Assembly (NCBI RefSeq): GCF_019957155.1
Contig: NZ_JAIPME010000002.1
Coordinates: 372,001-436,000 of the forward strand
Length of the DNA stretch: 64,000 bases
Source of the DNA: Anaerococcus murdochii
Lineage (GTDB): Bacteria > Bacillota > Clostridia > Tissierellales > Peptoniphilaceae
Direction of reading: 5' to 3'
This document shows positions 1-8,034 of this stretch, in pieces (position 1 is the first letter of the stretch; the number at the start of each line of letters is the position of its first letter). The notes under the pieces were generated by a model. It was given only the letters and a program-made list of their open reading frames with translations, was not told the DNA's origin and made no database searches. The translations under genes and the position numbers were made by a program.

Positions 1-82
1 TGACAGGTGATGCATATCCTATGTTACCTTCTAAATATTCTTTTACTATTTTTAGTTTGAATTCTAAATTGTATTTTGACAT
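1..82 (-). pseudogene. IS3-family OrfA fragment (N-terminus, cut by window edge)
   Basis: The minus strand from position 82 reads MSKYNLEFKLKIVKEYLEGN, closely matching the start of the IS3-type OrfA at 43437-43970 (MAKYSTEFKMKVVKEYLESN). This is the helix-turn-helix N-terminus of an IS150-like transposase subunit. The terminal inverted repeat expected just upstream of the start codon is missing; repeat A begins directly at the ATG. This end of the element has therefore been lost. Whether the rest is intact cannot be seen because the window ends. Confidence 0.75.
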
Positions 83-83
83 T

Positions 84-236
84 AAAAGACCGCAGCATGA
101 AGCTACGGTCTAATTTTTTGTCCTCATGTAAACCACTTGGAACTATTATTCAGTTTATTCTTTTTTACAAATGTTCCCATTTTAATCCCAGTTACAGTTT
201 TTGATCTTCTGTAACTGTTGATTTTACAAAGTTTTT
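84..236 (-). repeat. Dispersed repeat A, copy 1
   Basis: First of five related copies (others near 5029, 7505, 22168, 26331). Read on the minus strand it contains a reading frame encoding GIKMGTFVKKNKLNNSSKW and ends in a GC hairpin (AGACCG/CGGTCT, 87-112) followed by T residues, like a rho-independent terminator. In this copy the frame closes early with TGA after SSKWFT. Differences between copies are mostly synonymous in this frame, so the repeat probably derives from the 3' end of a gene. Confidence 0.8.
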
Positions 237-260
237 AATTTTTCAGGTTAATTTGTGAGG

Positions 261-362
261 AAAAATGGATGAAATAGACGAAGTACAAAAAAGCCCGCAG
301 TGAGGCGTACCTTAGTACGCCGCAACGAGGGCTTTTTGAAACGAGTCTAGTTCGCCATTTTT
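261..362. repeat. Long imperfect inverted repeat between repeats A and B
   Basis: AAAAATGG at 261-268 pairs with CCATTTTT at 355-362. The arms continue inward with good complementarity through AAAAAGCCC/GGGCTTTTT and GCGTAC/GTACGC to a short loop near 311-314. The structure is about 100 bases long and could fold as one long hairpin in RNA or as a cruciform. It may also act as a bidirectional terminator. It occupies the same relative place as the hairpin cluster at 7713-7887. Confidence 0.75.
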
Positions 363-375
363 ACCACAAATTTAT

Positions 376-517
376 TCCCATTCTTCTTTTCCAAACGTCC
401 GATATATCCCAAACCATTCAAAATTCTAAGTTCTATTTTTTCTAATATAACTAAATCCACCTAATTATAGGACGTTTTCAGATTTTTAGTCCCGTCCCAG
501 TCCCAGTACCGGAGAAA
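376..517 (-). repeat. Dispersed repeat B, copy 1, with TCCCATTC edge
   Basis: About 140 bases shared with 7889-8030 and, more diverged, 11184-11313. It starts on the + strand with TCCCATTC and ends with the iterated GTCCCGTCCCAGTCCCAG block. On the minus strand it carries a short open frame containing ILNGLGYIGRLEKKNG. Function unknown. Its TCCCATTC edge resembles TCCCACTC at the guaA 3' end (26516-26523), so it may be one end of an integrated island. Confidence 0.75.
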
Positions 518-607
518 GATTGTTTTAATATAATATCTGTTAATCTTGTTTATCCAGTTTTCAAATTAATCTCACTTCGAATTTACTTCATTTTTACTTT
601 TTGCTTT

Positions 608-957
608 GTGGGTTTAAATCTAAATATATTACTTGGTAATTATCCAGCCTATGGATATAAGACAAAATATCTACAGAACCTAAAGCAAGGAGATTTTGTT
701 AAAATATTTGGAAAAGTAAAAACAAATATTGATAATAACGGGAAAGAACATAAAAATGTTCGTATTCTGTCTTCTAAGATATTAAAAGCAAAAGAACAAG
801 TAAGGAGTCAAGGCAAGGATAAAAAGTCCATATTAGGGCAAATAAATAGCTTTAAGGCAGAGGACAAATTTAAGTAGTGATACAGAAAAATATTTTAAAG
901 CTATTTCAGGATACGACACATGTGGAGACGGTGGTATTATTGTCAAGAAAATAGAAT
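608..957 (+). pseudogene. Decayed gene fragment, possibly OB-fold (SSB-like)
   Basis: The frame from a GTG at 608 to 877 includes GDFVKIFGKVKT...GKEHKNVRILSSKI, resembling the OB-fold strand pattern of single-stranded DNA-binding proteins (GDxVxVxGxLxT...DGKxxxxxEVxA). It stops at 877. A different frame then continues with SDTEKYFKAISGYDTCGDGGIIVKKIE to a TAA near 957, which suggests a frameshifted remnant. There is no Shine-Dalgarno before the GTG, and the frame is open upstream with no clear start. I treat it as a broken piece of an accessory gene. The OB-fold reading is weak. Confidence 0.4.
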
Positions 958-1033
958 AACAAGTTATTAAACTGTCGAAATAGGTGGCTTTTAGGATTTT
1001 AAAAGAAATCAGTTCTATAATAAATTAAAAATC

Positions 1034-1075
1034 GTGTTGGTAGAAAAATCGTCTACTTCTACCAACACTATTTTA
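1034..1075 (-). terminator. Probable terminator of the copper operon
   Basis: A perfect 11-bp stem, GTGTTGGTAGA (1034-1044) with TCTACCAACAC (1058-1068), lies about 100 bases downstream of the copB stop on the minus strand. On that strand it is followed by a T-rich tract. Confidence 0.65.
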
Positions 1076-1165
1076 CAAATAGCCAGTACTTACATCTCTT
1101 TTTCTCCTGTAAAACTATTGTATCTTGATACTTTAAGGAGTTTCAATTATTCGATCTGTTAATTG

Positions 1166-3286
1166 TCATTTTTTCGGATCTAATCTTAATAAAATAGCAT
1201 TAATGGCGACGATGACTGTTGACACAGACATTAGGATTGCTCCTAATGCAGGGCTTAATGTGATACCAATAGGAGCCAAAATTCCTGCAGCTAAAGGGAT
1301 AGCTATAAAGTTATAACCGGCTCCCCAAAAGAGGTTTTGTTTCATTTTACGAGTTGTTTTGTGTGCTAATTCAATGAATGATTCAATATCTCCTGGATCG
1401 GATTGAGTCAATATGACATCAGCTGAATCCAATGCCACTTGGGTTCCAGCGCCTATAGCTATACCAACGTCTGCTAAGGCAAGAGAAGGGGCATCATTGA
1501 CACCGTCACCTACCATGATAACTTTCTTTCCACGATCTTTAAGTGTTTTTACTAACTCATATTTGTCTTGTGGAGATTGATTTGATCTATATTCAATCTC
1601 TAAATCTTCTGCCGCACCTTGAGCTGCTTTTTCATTATCACCTGTTGCCATAATTGGTTGAATATTGTTCTTTTTAAGAACTTTAATTAACTCTTTACTG
1701 GTTGCTTTTAATTCATCCCCCAAAGCTACAGCACCAATAGCATCATCGTTTTCTACTAAGACACTGAGAGTTGCTCCTTTTGGAATATCCATATCCAGAT
1801 TACGTCCGTATGCTTTTTGACTGATTAATTGGTATTGGTGCCCGTTGGCTTTACCTTCTACGCCAGCACCGGAAATTACATCAATAGAATCAAAGGATAC
1901 TGGACTTATACCTTCTTGGTCGGCGAAGCTTATAATTGATTGAGCAATAGGGTGACTAGACCCTCCTTCAATACCTGCCAATAGTGAAATGATTTCTTCT
2001 TTTGTATATTTTTCATTAAAAAGTTCAACATCTAATACTTTAAACTCACCTGTTGTTAAAGTACCTGTCTTATCTAAAATCATCACATCTGCATCTTGAG
2101 CTATTTCTAAAGATTCTCGGTCTTTTACTAGTAAGCCACGACTTGCCCCTAAGCTTGTGCTACGAGCGGTGACCAATGGAATAGCTAGACCCAAAGCGTG
2201 AGGACAAGCTATAACTAATGTTGTGATAGCAAATTTTACTGCCGTTGGGATGTCCGCTATAAGCGTCCATACTACAAAAGCTATTAGTGCGACAATGACC
2301 GCAATATAGAAGAGCCACCCTGCAACCTTTTGCGCAATATTTTCTGCTCTGGAAGGCTGACTTTGAGCTTGGCTGATTAAATTCTGAACTTGAGAGATGA
2401 AGGATTGATCACCTGTCTCATTCACTTTAATATAAAGAACCCCTTCTCCATTTGTTGAGCCTCCGATCACTTCGTCGCCAGGACCTTTTTTAACTGCTTT
2501 TGATTCTCCAGTCAAAAGAGCTTCATTTACACGTGATTCGCCACGCTCGATAGTTCCGTCTGCTGGCACATTTTCTCCAGCTTGAACTCGAATTAAATCA
2601 CCTACCTTTAAGTCAGCAACTGGTCGTGTTTCAATTGAATCGTCTTCTAATACAACGTGAGCATCTTTCGGCACTAGCTTAGCCAATTCTGCTTGTGCGT
2701 CTCCTGCTTCTCCAATAGCTTTCATCTCAATCCAGTGACCTAATAACATGATTAATAGTAATGAAGCAAATTCAAAGAAAAAGTCCATAATTTGTTCACC
2801 TGTTACGTAGCTTGCTATTACAGTATAAATACTATATAAATATGAAACACTTAAACCTAAAGAAACGAGAGCCATCATTCCAGGTTCTTTTTGTTTAAAT
2901 TCGTCAACTGCCCCTTGATAGAATGGACGTCCACCATAAATAATTAATATAGTAGATAAAATAGCTACTACAATATCAGAATATGGAAAAGTAAACTGGA
3001 ATGGTAGGTCAAACCCAGCCATAGGGGATAAGAGCATAATAATGATTCCTAGTGGCAATGATTTTAAGAAAAGTTCCTTAAAGTTACCGTGATGATGGTG
3101 GTCATGCCCACTGTGTCCGCTGTGATCATGCCCATTGTGCCCGCTGTGATCATGCCCAGCATGATGTTCTTGATGTTCATCCTTATGGTCTCCATGTTCT
3201 TCCGTGCTTACGTGCTCATGTTTTGAATGATCCATGTCGCCATGATTATGGTGACTGTGGGATAAATGTTTGTTGTTATTGTTCAT
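1166..3286 (-). CDS. copB: Copper-exporting P1B-type ATPase (CopB/TcrB type)
   Basis: A 706-aa heavy-metal P-type ATPase that pumps copper out across the membrane using ATP. The first ~70 residues are very His-rich (repeated GHDHSGH), a cytosolic metal-binding tail. It has the intramembrane motif CPH (in IACPHALG) instead of CPC, typical of the CopB/TcrB subgroup. The phosphorylation motif DKTGTLT, the TGES actuator motif, the HP-type motif (GGSSHPIAQSI) and the GDGVNDAPSLA hinge are all present, so it looks intact. Start ATG at 3286 follows AAGGAGGAATTTAAA. It is the second gene of a two-gene operon, 19 bases after copY, which should control it. The pair resembles enterococcal tcrY-tcrB, without copA or copZ. 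Its position in the accessory region suggests horizontal acquisition. Confidence 0.93.
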   Translation of the reverse strand: MNNNNKHLSHSHHNHGDMDHSKHEHVSTEEHGDHKDEHQEHHAGHDHSGHNGHDHSGHSGHDHHHHGNFKELFLKSLPLGIIIMLLSPMAGFDLPFQFTFPYSDIVVAILSTILIIYGGRPFYQGAVDEFKQKEPGMMALVSLGLSVSYLYSIYTVIASYVTGEQIMDFFFEFASLLLIMLLGHWIEMKAIGEAGDAQAELAKLVPKDAHVVLEDDSIETRPVADLKVGDLIRVQAGENVPADGTIERGESRVNEALLTGESKAVKKGPGDEVIGGSTNGEGVLYIKVNETGDQSFISQVQNLISQAQSQPSRAENIAQKVAGWLFYIAVIVALIAFVVWTLIADIPTAVKFAITTLVIACPHALGLAIPLVTARSTSLGASRGLLVKDRESLEIAQDADVMILDKTGTLTTGEFKVLDVELFNEKYTKEEIISLLAGIEGGSSHPIAQSIISFADQEGISPVSFDSIDVISGAGVEGKANGHQYQLISQKAYGRNLDMDIPKGATLSVLVENDDAIGAVALGDELKATSKELIKVLKKNNIQPIMATGDNEKAAQGAAEDLEIEYRSNQSPQDKYELVKTLKDRGKKVIMVGDGVNDAPSLALADVGIAIGAGTQVALDSADVILTQSDPGDIESFIELAHKTTRKMKQNLFWGAGYNFIAIPLAAGILAPIGITLSPALGAILMSVSTVIVAINAILLRLDPKK

Positions 3287-3305
3287 TTTAAATTCCTCCT
3301 TATGC

Positions 3306-3755
3306 TTAATGATGATGTAAATGACATTCGCATTGTCCTTCTGGACAATTGCAATCCACTTCTTCTACTGCGAAAGATTTTTTCATCTCTAATATTTTTT
3401 CTAGTCGATCTATATCATCGAAGCTTAAAACATGATCTTCAATAATGCTTCCTATTACATTTCCGACTTTCTTATTGCAAATACGATTAAAAATATCTTC
3501 TGCATAATCCCTTACGGCTTCTTTCTCTTCAATATTGGCAGTGTAAATAAACTTTCTACCTTCTTGCTCTGTATTTAGTACGCCTTTTCCAACTAATCGA
3601 CCTAAGATCGTTTTGATAGTTGATTGTGTCCAGTCCATTTTTTCTTGCAATACGGAAATGACCTCTTTACTGGTTACTCGATCATTTGCCCAAACTACAC
3701 GCATGACTTCCCATTCTGCATCTGTGATATAAGTATTAAATTCTATTGTGCTCAT
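3306..3755 (-). CDS. copY: Copper-responsive repressor CopY/TcrY
   Basis: A 149-aa BlaI/MecI/CopY-family winged-helix repressor. The N-terminal ~75 residues (ITDAEWEVMRVVW...TIKTILGRLVGKGVL) form the DNA-binding domain. The C-terminus has the CopY metal signature CxCx4CxC (CNCPEGQCEC), followed by CHLHHH. In known CopY proteins this site holds zinc when the repressor binds DNA, and copper(I) displaces it and releases the operator. The gene precedes copB. A promoter with two cop-box-like sites lies immediately upstream (3777-3834), consistent with autoregulation. Start ATG at 3755 follows AGGAGGAAAGGAGA. Confidence 0.92.
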   Translation of the reverse strand: MSTIEFNTYITDAEWEVMRVVWANDRVTSKEVISVLQEKMDWTQSTIKTILGRLVGKGVLNTEQEGRKFIYTANIEEKEAVRDYAEDIFNRICNKKVGNVIGSIIEDHVLSFDDIDRLEKILEMKKSFAVEEVDCNCPEGQCECHLHHH

Positions 3756-3776
3756 TCTCCTTTCCTCCTAGTTGTC

Positions 3777-3834
3777 TACAGATGTGAACAAATATCCTCA
3801 AAGTAAGTTTACCATTGTAAACGAATTATGTCAA
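3777..3834 (-). promoter_or_regulatory. copYB promoter with two cop boxes
   Basis: On the minus strand, TTGACA (+ coordinates 3829-3834), a 17-bp spacer and TAAACT (3806-3811) form a good sigma-A promoter. Two sites match the CopY consensus TACAnnTGTA with one mismatch each: TACCATTGTA (3810-3819, part of the GTTTAC-N4-GTAAAC dyad 3807-3822, between -35 and -10) and TACAGATGTG (3777-3786, in the leader). Two operators are also found in the Enterococcus hirae cop operon. Confidence 0.8.
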
Positions 3835-3867
3835 GTCTTTTTAATAAATGTAAGCAACGCTTATAGC

Positions 3868-3972
3868 TTTTTATCTCTCCACTTCTATCCCATAATAATT
3901 TTCATAGTTTTTCCTATATTGAACAAGGTCAGAAAATTGTTCTTTATTTAAAGAATACTCTTGCATAAAGGC
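3868..3972 (-). pseudogene. Gene-tail fragment duplicated at 4691-4795
   Basis: About 105 bases that are nearly identical to 4691-4795. The minus strand reads YSLNKEQFSDLVQYRKNYEN and ends at EVER followed by a stop. In the second copy this tail follows a mobC remnant, so I infer the C-terminal end of a mobilization gene, perhaps a relaxase, whose body was deleted. The family is not recognised. The rest of 3756-4073 has no gene. Confidence 0.5.
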
Positions 3973-4073
3973 TCATTAAATTAGGGATTTTAGAAAACTG
4001 ATTTAGAGAGTCTTTTAGGTGGCAAGTAGAAAGGCCATGAGTTTAATGCTCATAGCCGTTTTTGCGGGTCTGT

Positions 4074-4466
4074 AAATAATTTTGTGTATCAACCTAAATC
4101 CTGATATAAGGGTAAGGGTTGATAATTTGGATAAGATTTGATCCCAGCCTCGTATTCTATATGTCCATATGATGATCTAACTGTTTTTTTACTAGTACCA
4201 TTTCTTGTATTTAATGATAGTGGTTTTTCTCCATATTCATAGTGTAAATGCTAATCTAATTCTGCTTTTAAAAGTTCTTCCATTGTATCGCCTAGAAGGT
4301 CTTTTAGAGCTTCTTGAATATCTTGTGCGCTTTGAGGCTGATATTCTTCAATTAACATTTTTGCTTCTTTTTGTTTCTGGTCTTTTTTGGGCATAAAAAT
4401 TCCTCCTGATTAGTTTTTACTTACCCTAATCAGGAGGTTTCTATACACAAAATTTTACACAGTCTC
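4074..4466 (-). mobile_element. Internally deleted IS256-family element
   Basis: Inverted repeats are visible at both ends: GTAAATAATTTTGTGTAT near 4079-4096 and ATACACAAAATTTTACAC near 4443-4460. Between them is only the start of an IS256-type transposase gene. The element is about 390 bp instead of the usual ~1.3 kb. It is therefore a non-autonomous, MITE-like deletion derivative. Confidence 0.75.
4130..4395 (-). pseudogene. IS256-family transposase N-terminal remnant
   Basis: From the ATG at 4395 (after AGGAGGAATTTTT) the minus strand encodes MPKKDQKQKEAKMLIEEYQP, then DIQEALKDLLGDTMEELLKAELD, a TAG stop, and in the same frame HLHYEYGEKPLSLNTRNGTSKKTVRSSYG. This is the conserved N-terminal part of IS256 (Transposase_mut) proteins, where ELDEHLGY and RNGxxxKTVRxxYG are expected. 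The nonsense codon and the missing DDE catalytic region make it inactive. Confidence 0.8.
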
Positions 4467-4486
4467 CGCCATGGTCATTTTTTTCT

Positions 4487-4615
4487 TTATTTATATTCTC
4501 TTTTGTTCATTGAACAACAATCTAATCTTTCATTTCCAAAAGATTTTTTATTTTCTTCTGCTAGATTTTTCAAGAATTTTTTCCATCTATTTTTTATTGA
4601 TTCAAAGATTTTCAT
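4487..4615 (-). CDS. Small LDCC-motif protein
   Basis: A 42-aa frame starting MKIFESIKNRWKKFLKNLAE and containing SFGNERLDCCSMNK. The start at 4615 is preceded by GAGGAGGTAAAAT, a near-ideal ribosome-binding site. It has the RLDCC motif of a family of very small Gram-positive proteins annotated as putative metal-binding (LDCC motif) proteins; I recall this family name and cannot check it. The N-terminal half is a basic amphipathic helix. It sits between the IS256 remnant and the mobC remnant. The two adjacent cysteines could bind a metal, perhaps copper given the nearby copYB operon, but that link is speculative. Confidence 0.65.
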   Translation of the reverse strand: MKIFESIKNRWKKFLKNLAEENKKSFGNERLDCCSMNKREYK

Positions 4616-4690
4616 ATTTTACCTCCTCGGGTAATTATTTGTAAATTTTCTACAATAATGTTTATACCAGAAAAAAATTATTTTTTCAAT

Positions 4691-4795
4691 TTTTTATCTC
4701 TCCACTTCCTTCCCATAATAATTTTTATAGTTTTTCCTATACTGAACAAGGTCAGAAAATTGTTCTTTATTCAGAGAATACTCTTGCATAAGGGT
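4691..4795 (-). pseudogene. Gene-tail fragment, second copy
   Basis: Direct repeat of 3868-3972. The frame ends ...NYYGKEVER then stop. It lies just after the mobC remnant on the minus strand, where a relaxase gene would normally continue. I infer the last ~30 codons of a deleted mobilization gene. Confidence 0.45.
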
Positions 4796-4817
4796 ATTCT
4801 TTTTTGTAATTACCATA

Positions 4818-5005
4818 CTAATCACCAGAACTTTATTTTGATTTATTAAGAAGTAGGGAATGGATCTGCCATATTTCTTTTGATAATTTTTCTATTTCTT
4901 TATTCATTGATTCAATTTCATTTTTGTAAATAACACCAGTTGTATTAGTAGCTTTTGCAATCTGATTTATATTATTTGTTGAATTTGAAAGTAACCATTT
5001 GAGAT
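4818..5005 (-). pseudogene. mobC: Truncated mobC copy
   Basis: The minus strand encodes LKWLLSNSTNNINQIAKATN and continues to IWQIHSLLLNKSK then stop. This matches the C-terminal ~60 residues of the MobC protein at 15823-16179. The N-terminal ribbon-helix-helix DNA-binding half is missing; homology ends abruptly at 5005, next to repeat A. Confidence 0.8.
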
Positions 5006-5028
5006 GTCAAAATAAATTAATCCTCATA

Positions 5029-5107
5029 ATATGTACGCAAAAAGACCGTAGCTTGAAACTACGGTCTAATTTTTTATCCAAATGTATACCACTTGAAACT
5101 ATTATTT
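5029..5107 (-). repeat. Dispersed repeat A, copy 2 (short)
   Basis: Shares ATATGTACGCAAAAAGACCG with the copies at 22168 and 26331 and carries the AGACCG/CGGTCT hairpin (near 5044-5071). Only the hairpin and about 35 adjacent bases remain. It lies just downstream of the 757-aa gene on the minus strand, so the hairpin can act as that gene's terminator. Confidence 0.8.
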
Positions 5108-5137
5108 ACATACCATAGGTTGTTAGTTTTCTGCACC

Positions 5138-7411
5138 TTATCCTTCATTGTAGCTATTACTATTATCCAATATTAAATTAATTCTGTATCTAATCATATA
5201 TAATGCTAACATGGTAACTTTAAAAGCAAATTTAAGCATATAACCTTCAAAATAATCTCTTCCATGAATACATTCATTTCTAATATTTAGAGAGTTACTA
5301 TTATACATAAAGTGATATACGAATAATAAATCCGGAGCACTCTCTAAACCATCCAACTCCTCGTATACATCTTCTATTAGCTCTCTTAATATAGAACTTG
5401 GATCCTTAAATTTCATAAATTCACGTACATTTTCTTTAAATGGCACAATCCCAAATAACTTTCCAAGTTTTCTAATCTCAATTTCTAACAAAGGAAAAAG
5501 TTGAGTTAAGTGACCTAGAGAAATTTGTTCATTAAATGGAATTAATCTGACTCCAATAATTTTTTCTAACAATTCATATAACTCTTTTTCTTTATTAAAT
5601 AAATTAATTACGAAATATACGTTATTTATATATGTATCATGCATAGCAGAAACATAAATATCTGCATCTAAAACATTTATAAATTTATATCCATATTTTT
5701 CTATAATTTTCTCAACCTGTTTTCTTAAAATATTGTCTGTTTCATGTCTATCAAAATTTATACCAGTGTCTTTAATTGGAAATATATTGTTTATTTCAAT
5801 TCTACTAACCATATACATTAATGAATGATTAGAAGTTCTTTCAAGAACTGATATTAAATCATCAACTTTAGCTAGAACGGTACTATTAGCTACAATAATG
5901 GGATTCTCCAAAATACTTTTATTGTATTTTTCTACTTCTTCTGTGGAAATCTGGGTACTATATATAAATTTTTGAAGATTCTTTATTTGTTCTTGGTATT
6001 TACTTTTTTCCCAATACTCTTGAAGATTTATCATATCTTGTTTCACAATTCTTTTATCAACAATTTGATTAGTTTGATTAACAGATATGAGAAATAACAT
6101 CGCGTGGTAGAATATATTCGCAACCAAAGTATCATTAACATCTTTTATTAACTTCAAGAACCTATCCTTAGTTTCATCATAATAAAATTGATTAATATAT
6201 CTTGCTATATCTATATTTTTTAAGTATTGCATCAAAATTGGAATATCGTTGATATCCAAAATAGTCCTATATTCATTTTCTATGTAATCTTTTACGCTTT
6301 GAATTTGATCTCTATGTAGAGGAAAAGAGGAACGGAGTCTCATTAAGAGATTTACAGAAGTTATAGAGTGTAAACTTTTATAGAATTCTTTTATTACTTC
6401 TGTTTTATCTATCCTATCCATAGCTCCTTGATCAAATAGCATAGTCAATATTTCATAAGTTGAAGAAGTCAATATTTCATAGTCCTCACCTTTACTAATC
6501 AGATCTAAAAACAAGTTACAATGATCCTCAATAGTCTCTATATTTGGAGCCTTTTGATTTAATAAGAAATCAACAGATTCTATTACAAAATCAGAAATCC
6601 TATTGTTAAAATAGTTTTTTAACTGTTTTAATAAATCCGGAGTCCAATCTTTATAGTTTGGAACTATAATATCTCCATTTGAATACATAGGGATTACTTC
6701 TCCATTCCTTATTGAAATCTGGATCATGTCTAATAAAGTATCTTCCTGCCAAGTTAAGTTAGTCCCTCTATCAAATGATTGAAAATTGAAACAGTTTTCT
6801 GAGAGTAATTTATCACCATACTTCTCAAAGAAATTTTCTGAAAGGCCATAAACTGCACGATTTAGATTATCTTCTATGTTTCGTTTTATTCTTCCAAAGT
6901 CTTTTAATTTTATTTTTTCTAAATATAAAATTATCTCTTCTTTATCATAATCAAATTCTTGCATATTGAGTTCTTGATGAAAGTTTCGCTGATTCATGAA
7001 TCGATTATCAATAATATACTTTGAATTATTTCCTGAATTTTGTAATTTAGTTAACCAAACTGATAAAAGTAGGACTTTAGAAAACTCGCTACTTACCTTT
7101 TTCTCACATTTCTCTCTTTCCATTGCTCCTACATAATATTTTGATATTTCATAAATCTCTTGCAACAATATAGTTTTAAATTGAAAGTTAGAATCACATA
7201 TCTCTAAAATGTTAGTAAAATTTCTTAAGATACGAATCAAAGAATTACTTCTATTTTGATACTCAATGTACGAGCCTACGTCTGACAAATTATAATTATC
7301 TTCAATATATTCAATAAACCATTGCCAGTTCTGACTTTGTTCTAATATCCCATCTACAAATTTAACATGTATTTCATGGTCTAAATAGTTTTTATATTTT
7401 AATTCTGACAA
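5138..7411 (-). CDS. Large HEPN-motif protein of unknown function
   Basis: 757 aa, no signal peptide or membrane segments, rich in Asn, Ile, Lys and Glu, largely helical by appearance. Near the C-terminus (about residues 710-720) it has NIRNECIHGRDY, an R-N-x3-H motif typical of HEPN domains and of the DUF4209-type C-terminal domain. HEPN domains are often RNases in toxin-antitoxin and phage-defence systems, and the genomic setting fits, but no function is demonstrated. It is a single-gene unit: repeat A provides a terminator downstream and a hairpin-rich noncoding region lies upstream. Composition is more AT-rich than the core genes, as expected for acquired DNA. I do not recognise the N-terminal ~600 residues. 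Confidence 0.75.
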   Translation of the reverse strand: MSELKYKNYLDHEIHVKFVDGILEQSQNWQWFIEYIEDNYNLSDVGSYIEYQNRSNSLIRILRNFTNILEICDSNFQFKTILLQEIYEISKYYVGAMEREKCEKKVSSEFSKVLLLSVWLTKLQNSGNNSKYIIDNRFMNQRNFHQELNMQEFDYDKEEIILYLEKIKLKDFGRIKRNIEDNLNRAVYGLSENFFEKYGDKLLSENCFNFQSFDRGTNLTWQEDTLLDMIQISIRNGEVIPMYSNGDIIVPNYKDWTPDLLKQLKNYFNNRISDFVIESVDFLLNQKAPNIETIEDHCNLFLDLISKGEDYEILTSSTYEILTMLFDQGAMDRIDKTEVIKEFYKSLHSITSVNLLMRLRSSFPLHRDQIQSVKDYIENEYRTILDINDIPILMQYLKNIDIARYINQFYYDETKDRFLKLIKDVNDTLVANIFYHAMLFLISVNQTNQIVDKRIVKQDMINLQEYWEKSKYQEQIKNLQKFIYSTQISTEEVEKYNKSILENPIIVANSTVLAKVDDLISVLERTSNHSLMYMVSRIEINNIFPIKDTGINFDRHETDNILRKQVEKIIEKYGYKFINVLDADIYVSAMHDTYINNVYFVINLFNKEKELYELLEKIIGVRLIPFNEQISLGHLTQLFPLLEIEIRKLGKLFGIVPFKENVREFMKFKDPSSILRELIEDVYEELDGLESAPDLLFVYHFMYNSNSLNIRNECIHGRDYFEGYMLKFAFKVTMLALYMIRYRINLILDNSNSYNEG

Positions 7412-7504
7412 TTCTTTAATCCCCCTTACTATTAAGTAATCCTTATATCTATTATTTTAATATAGATTATTATCATTACTTTTAGTTAATTAATATTTGA
7501 ATAT

Positions 7505-7650
7505 AGAAATAGCCCCAGTACAAAGACCAGGGCTATCGCTTTTTTCTAAACCACTTTGAACTGTTATTAAGTTTATTCTTTTTAACAAATGTTCCCATTT
7601 TGATTCCAGTTAAAATTTTTAGTATTCTATAATCCTTGAATTTACAAGGT
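7505..7650 (-). repeat. Dispersed repeat A, copy 3
   Basis: The minus strand encodes TGIKMGTFVKKNKLNNSSKW followed by FRKKR and a stop. Nearly all base changes relative to the other copies within the shared part are third-position or synonymous. The terminal hairpin differs (TAGCCC...GGGCTA, 7510-7530) but keeps its shape and place. The repeat thus looks like a diverged gene 3' end with its terminator. Confidence 0.8.
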
Positions 7651-7712
7651 TTTATATACTTTAAAATCACTTCGTACTCGGATATGCTTCGTTTTAGTTG
7701 GTCTTTAGATTA

Positions 7713-7887
7713 GTTGAAAATTACTTCGTAATTTTCAATCCCATTCAGCGAATCAGAAAAGCCAACGCTCCTATTCGTCGCGTCGGCTTTTCTTCCCTGC
7801 AGAAGGGTTTCCATCCATTTATTCTGCGGTGCTTCGCACCTTGATAAATGGGGAAAACGTAAAAAATATTGCTCGCAATATTTTTTA
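7713..7887. repeat. Cluster of four palindromes between repeats A and B
   Basis: Four hairpins in a row: TTGAAAATTAC/GTAATTTTCAA (7714-7738), AGAAAAGCC/GGCTTTTCT (7757-7795 region), CCATTTAT...GGTGC/GCACC...ATAAATGG (7814-7850) and AAAAAATATTGC/GCAATATTTTTT (7861-7886). The stretch 7412-8034 has no convincing gene; two short frames across it are accidental, following the palindromes. Confidence 0.75.
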
Positions 7888-7888
7888 C

Positions 7889-8030
7889 TCCCATTCTTCT
7901 TTTCCAAACGTCCGATATATCCAAAACCATTCAAAATACTGCATTCTATTTTTTAGAGTATCACTAAATCCACCTAGTTATAGGACGTTTTCAAATTTTT
8001 AGTCCCGTCCCAGTCCCAGTACCGGAGAAA
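7889..8030 (-). repeat. Dispersed repeat B, copy 2, with TCCCATTC edge
   Basis: About 140 bases matching 376-517 with few changes, including the GTCCCGTCCCAGTCCCAG block and the TCCCATTC edge (7889-7896). The minus frame ILNGFGYIGRLEKKNG is kept, but an upstream codon is TAA here, so it is not an intact gene. Confidence 0.8.
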
Positions 8031-8034
8031 AAAA

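Noticed and set aside
7710..7934. Two overlapping 61-74 codon minus frames
   Set aside because: They run through palindromes and repeat B; no ribosome-binding site, and the frames are not kept in the other copies.
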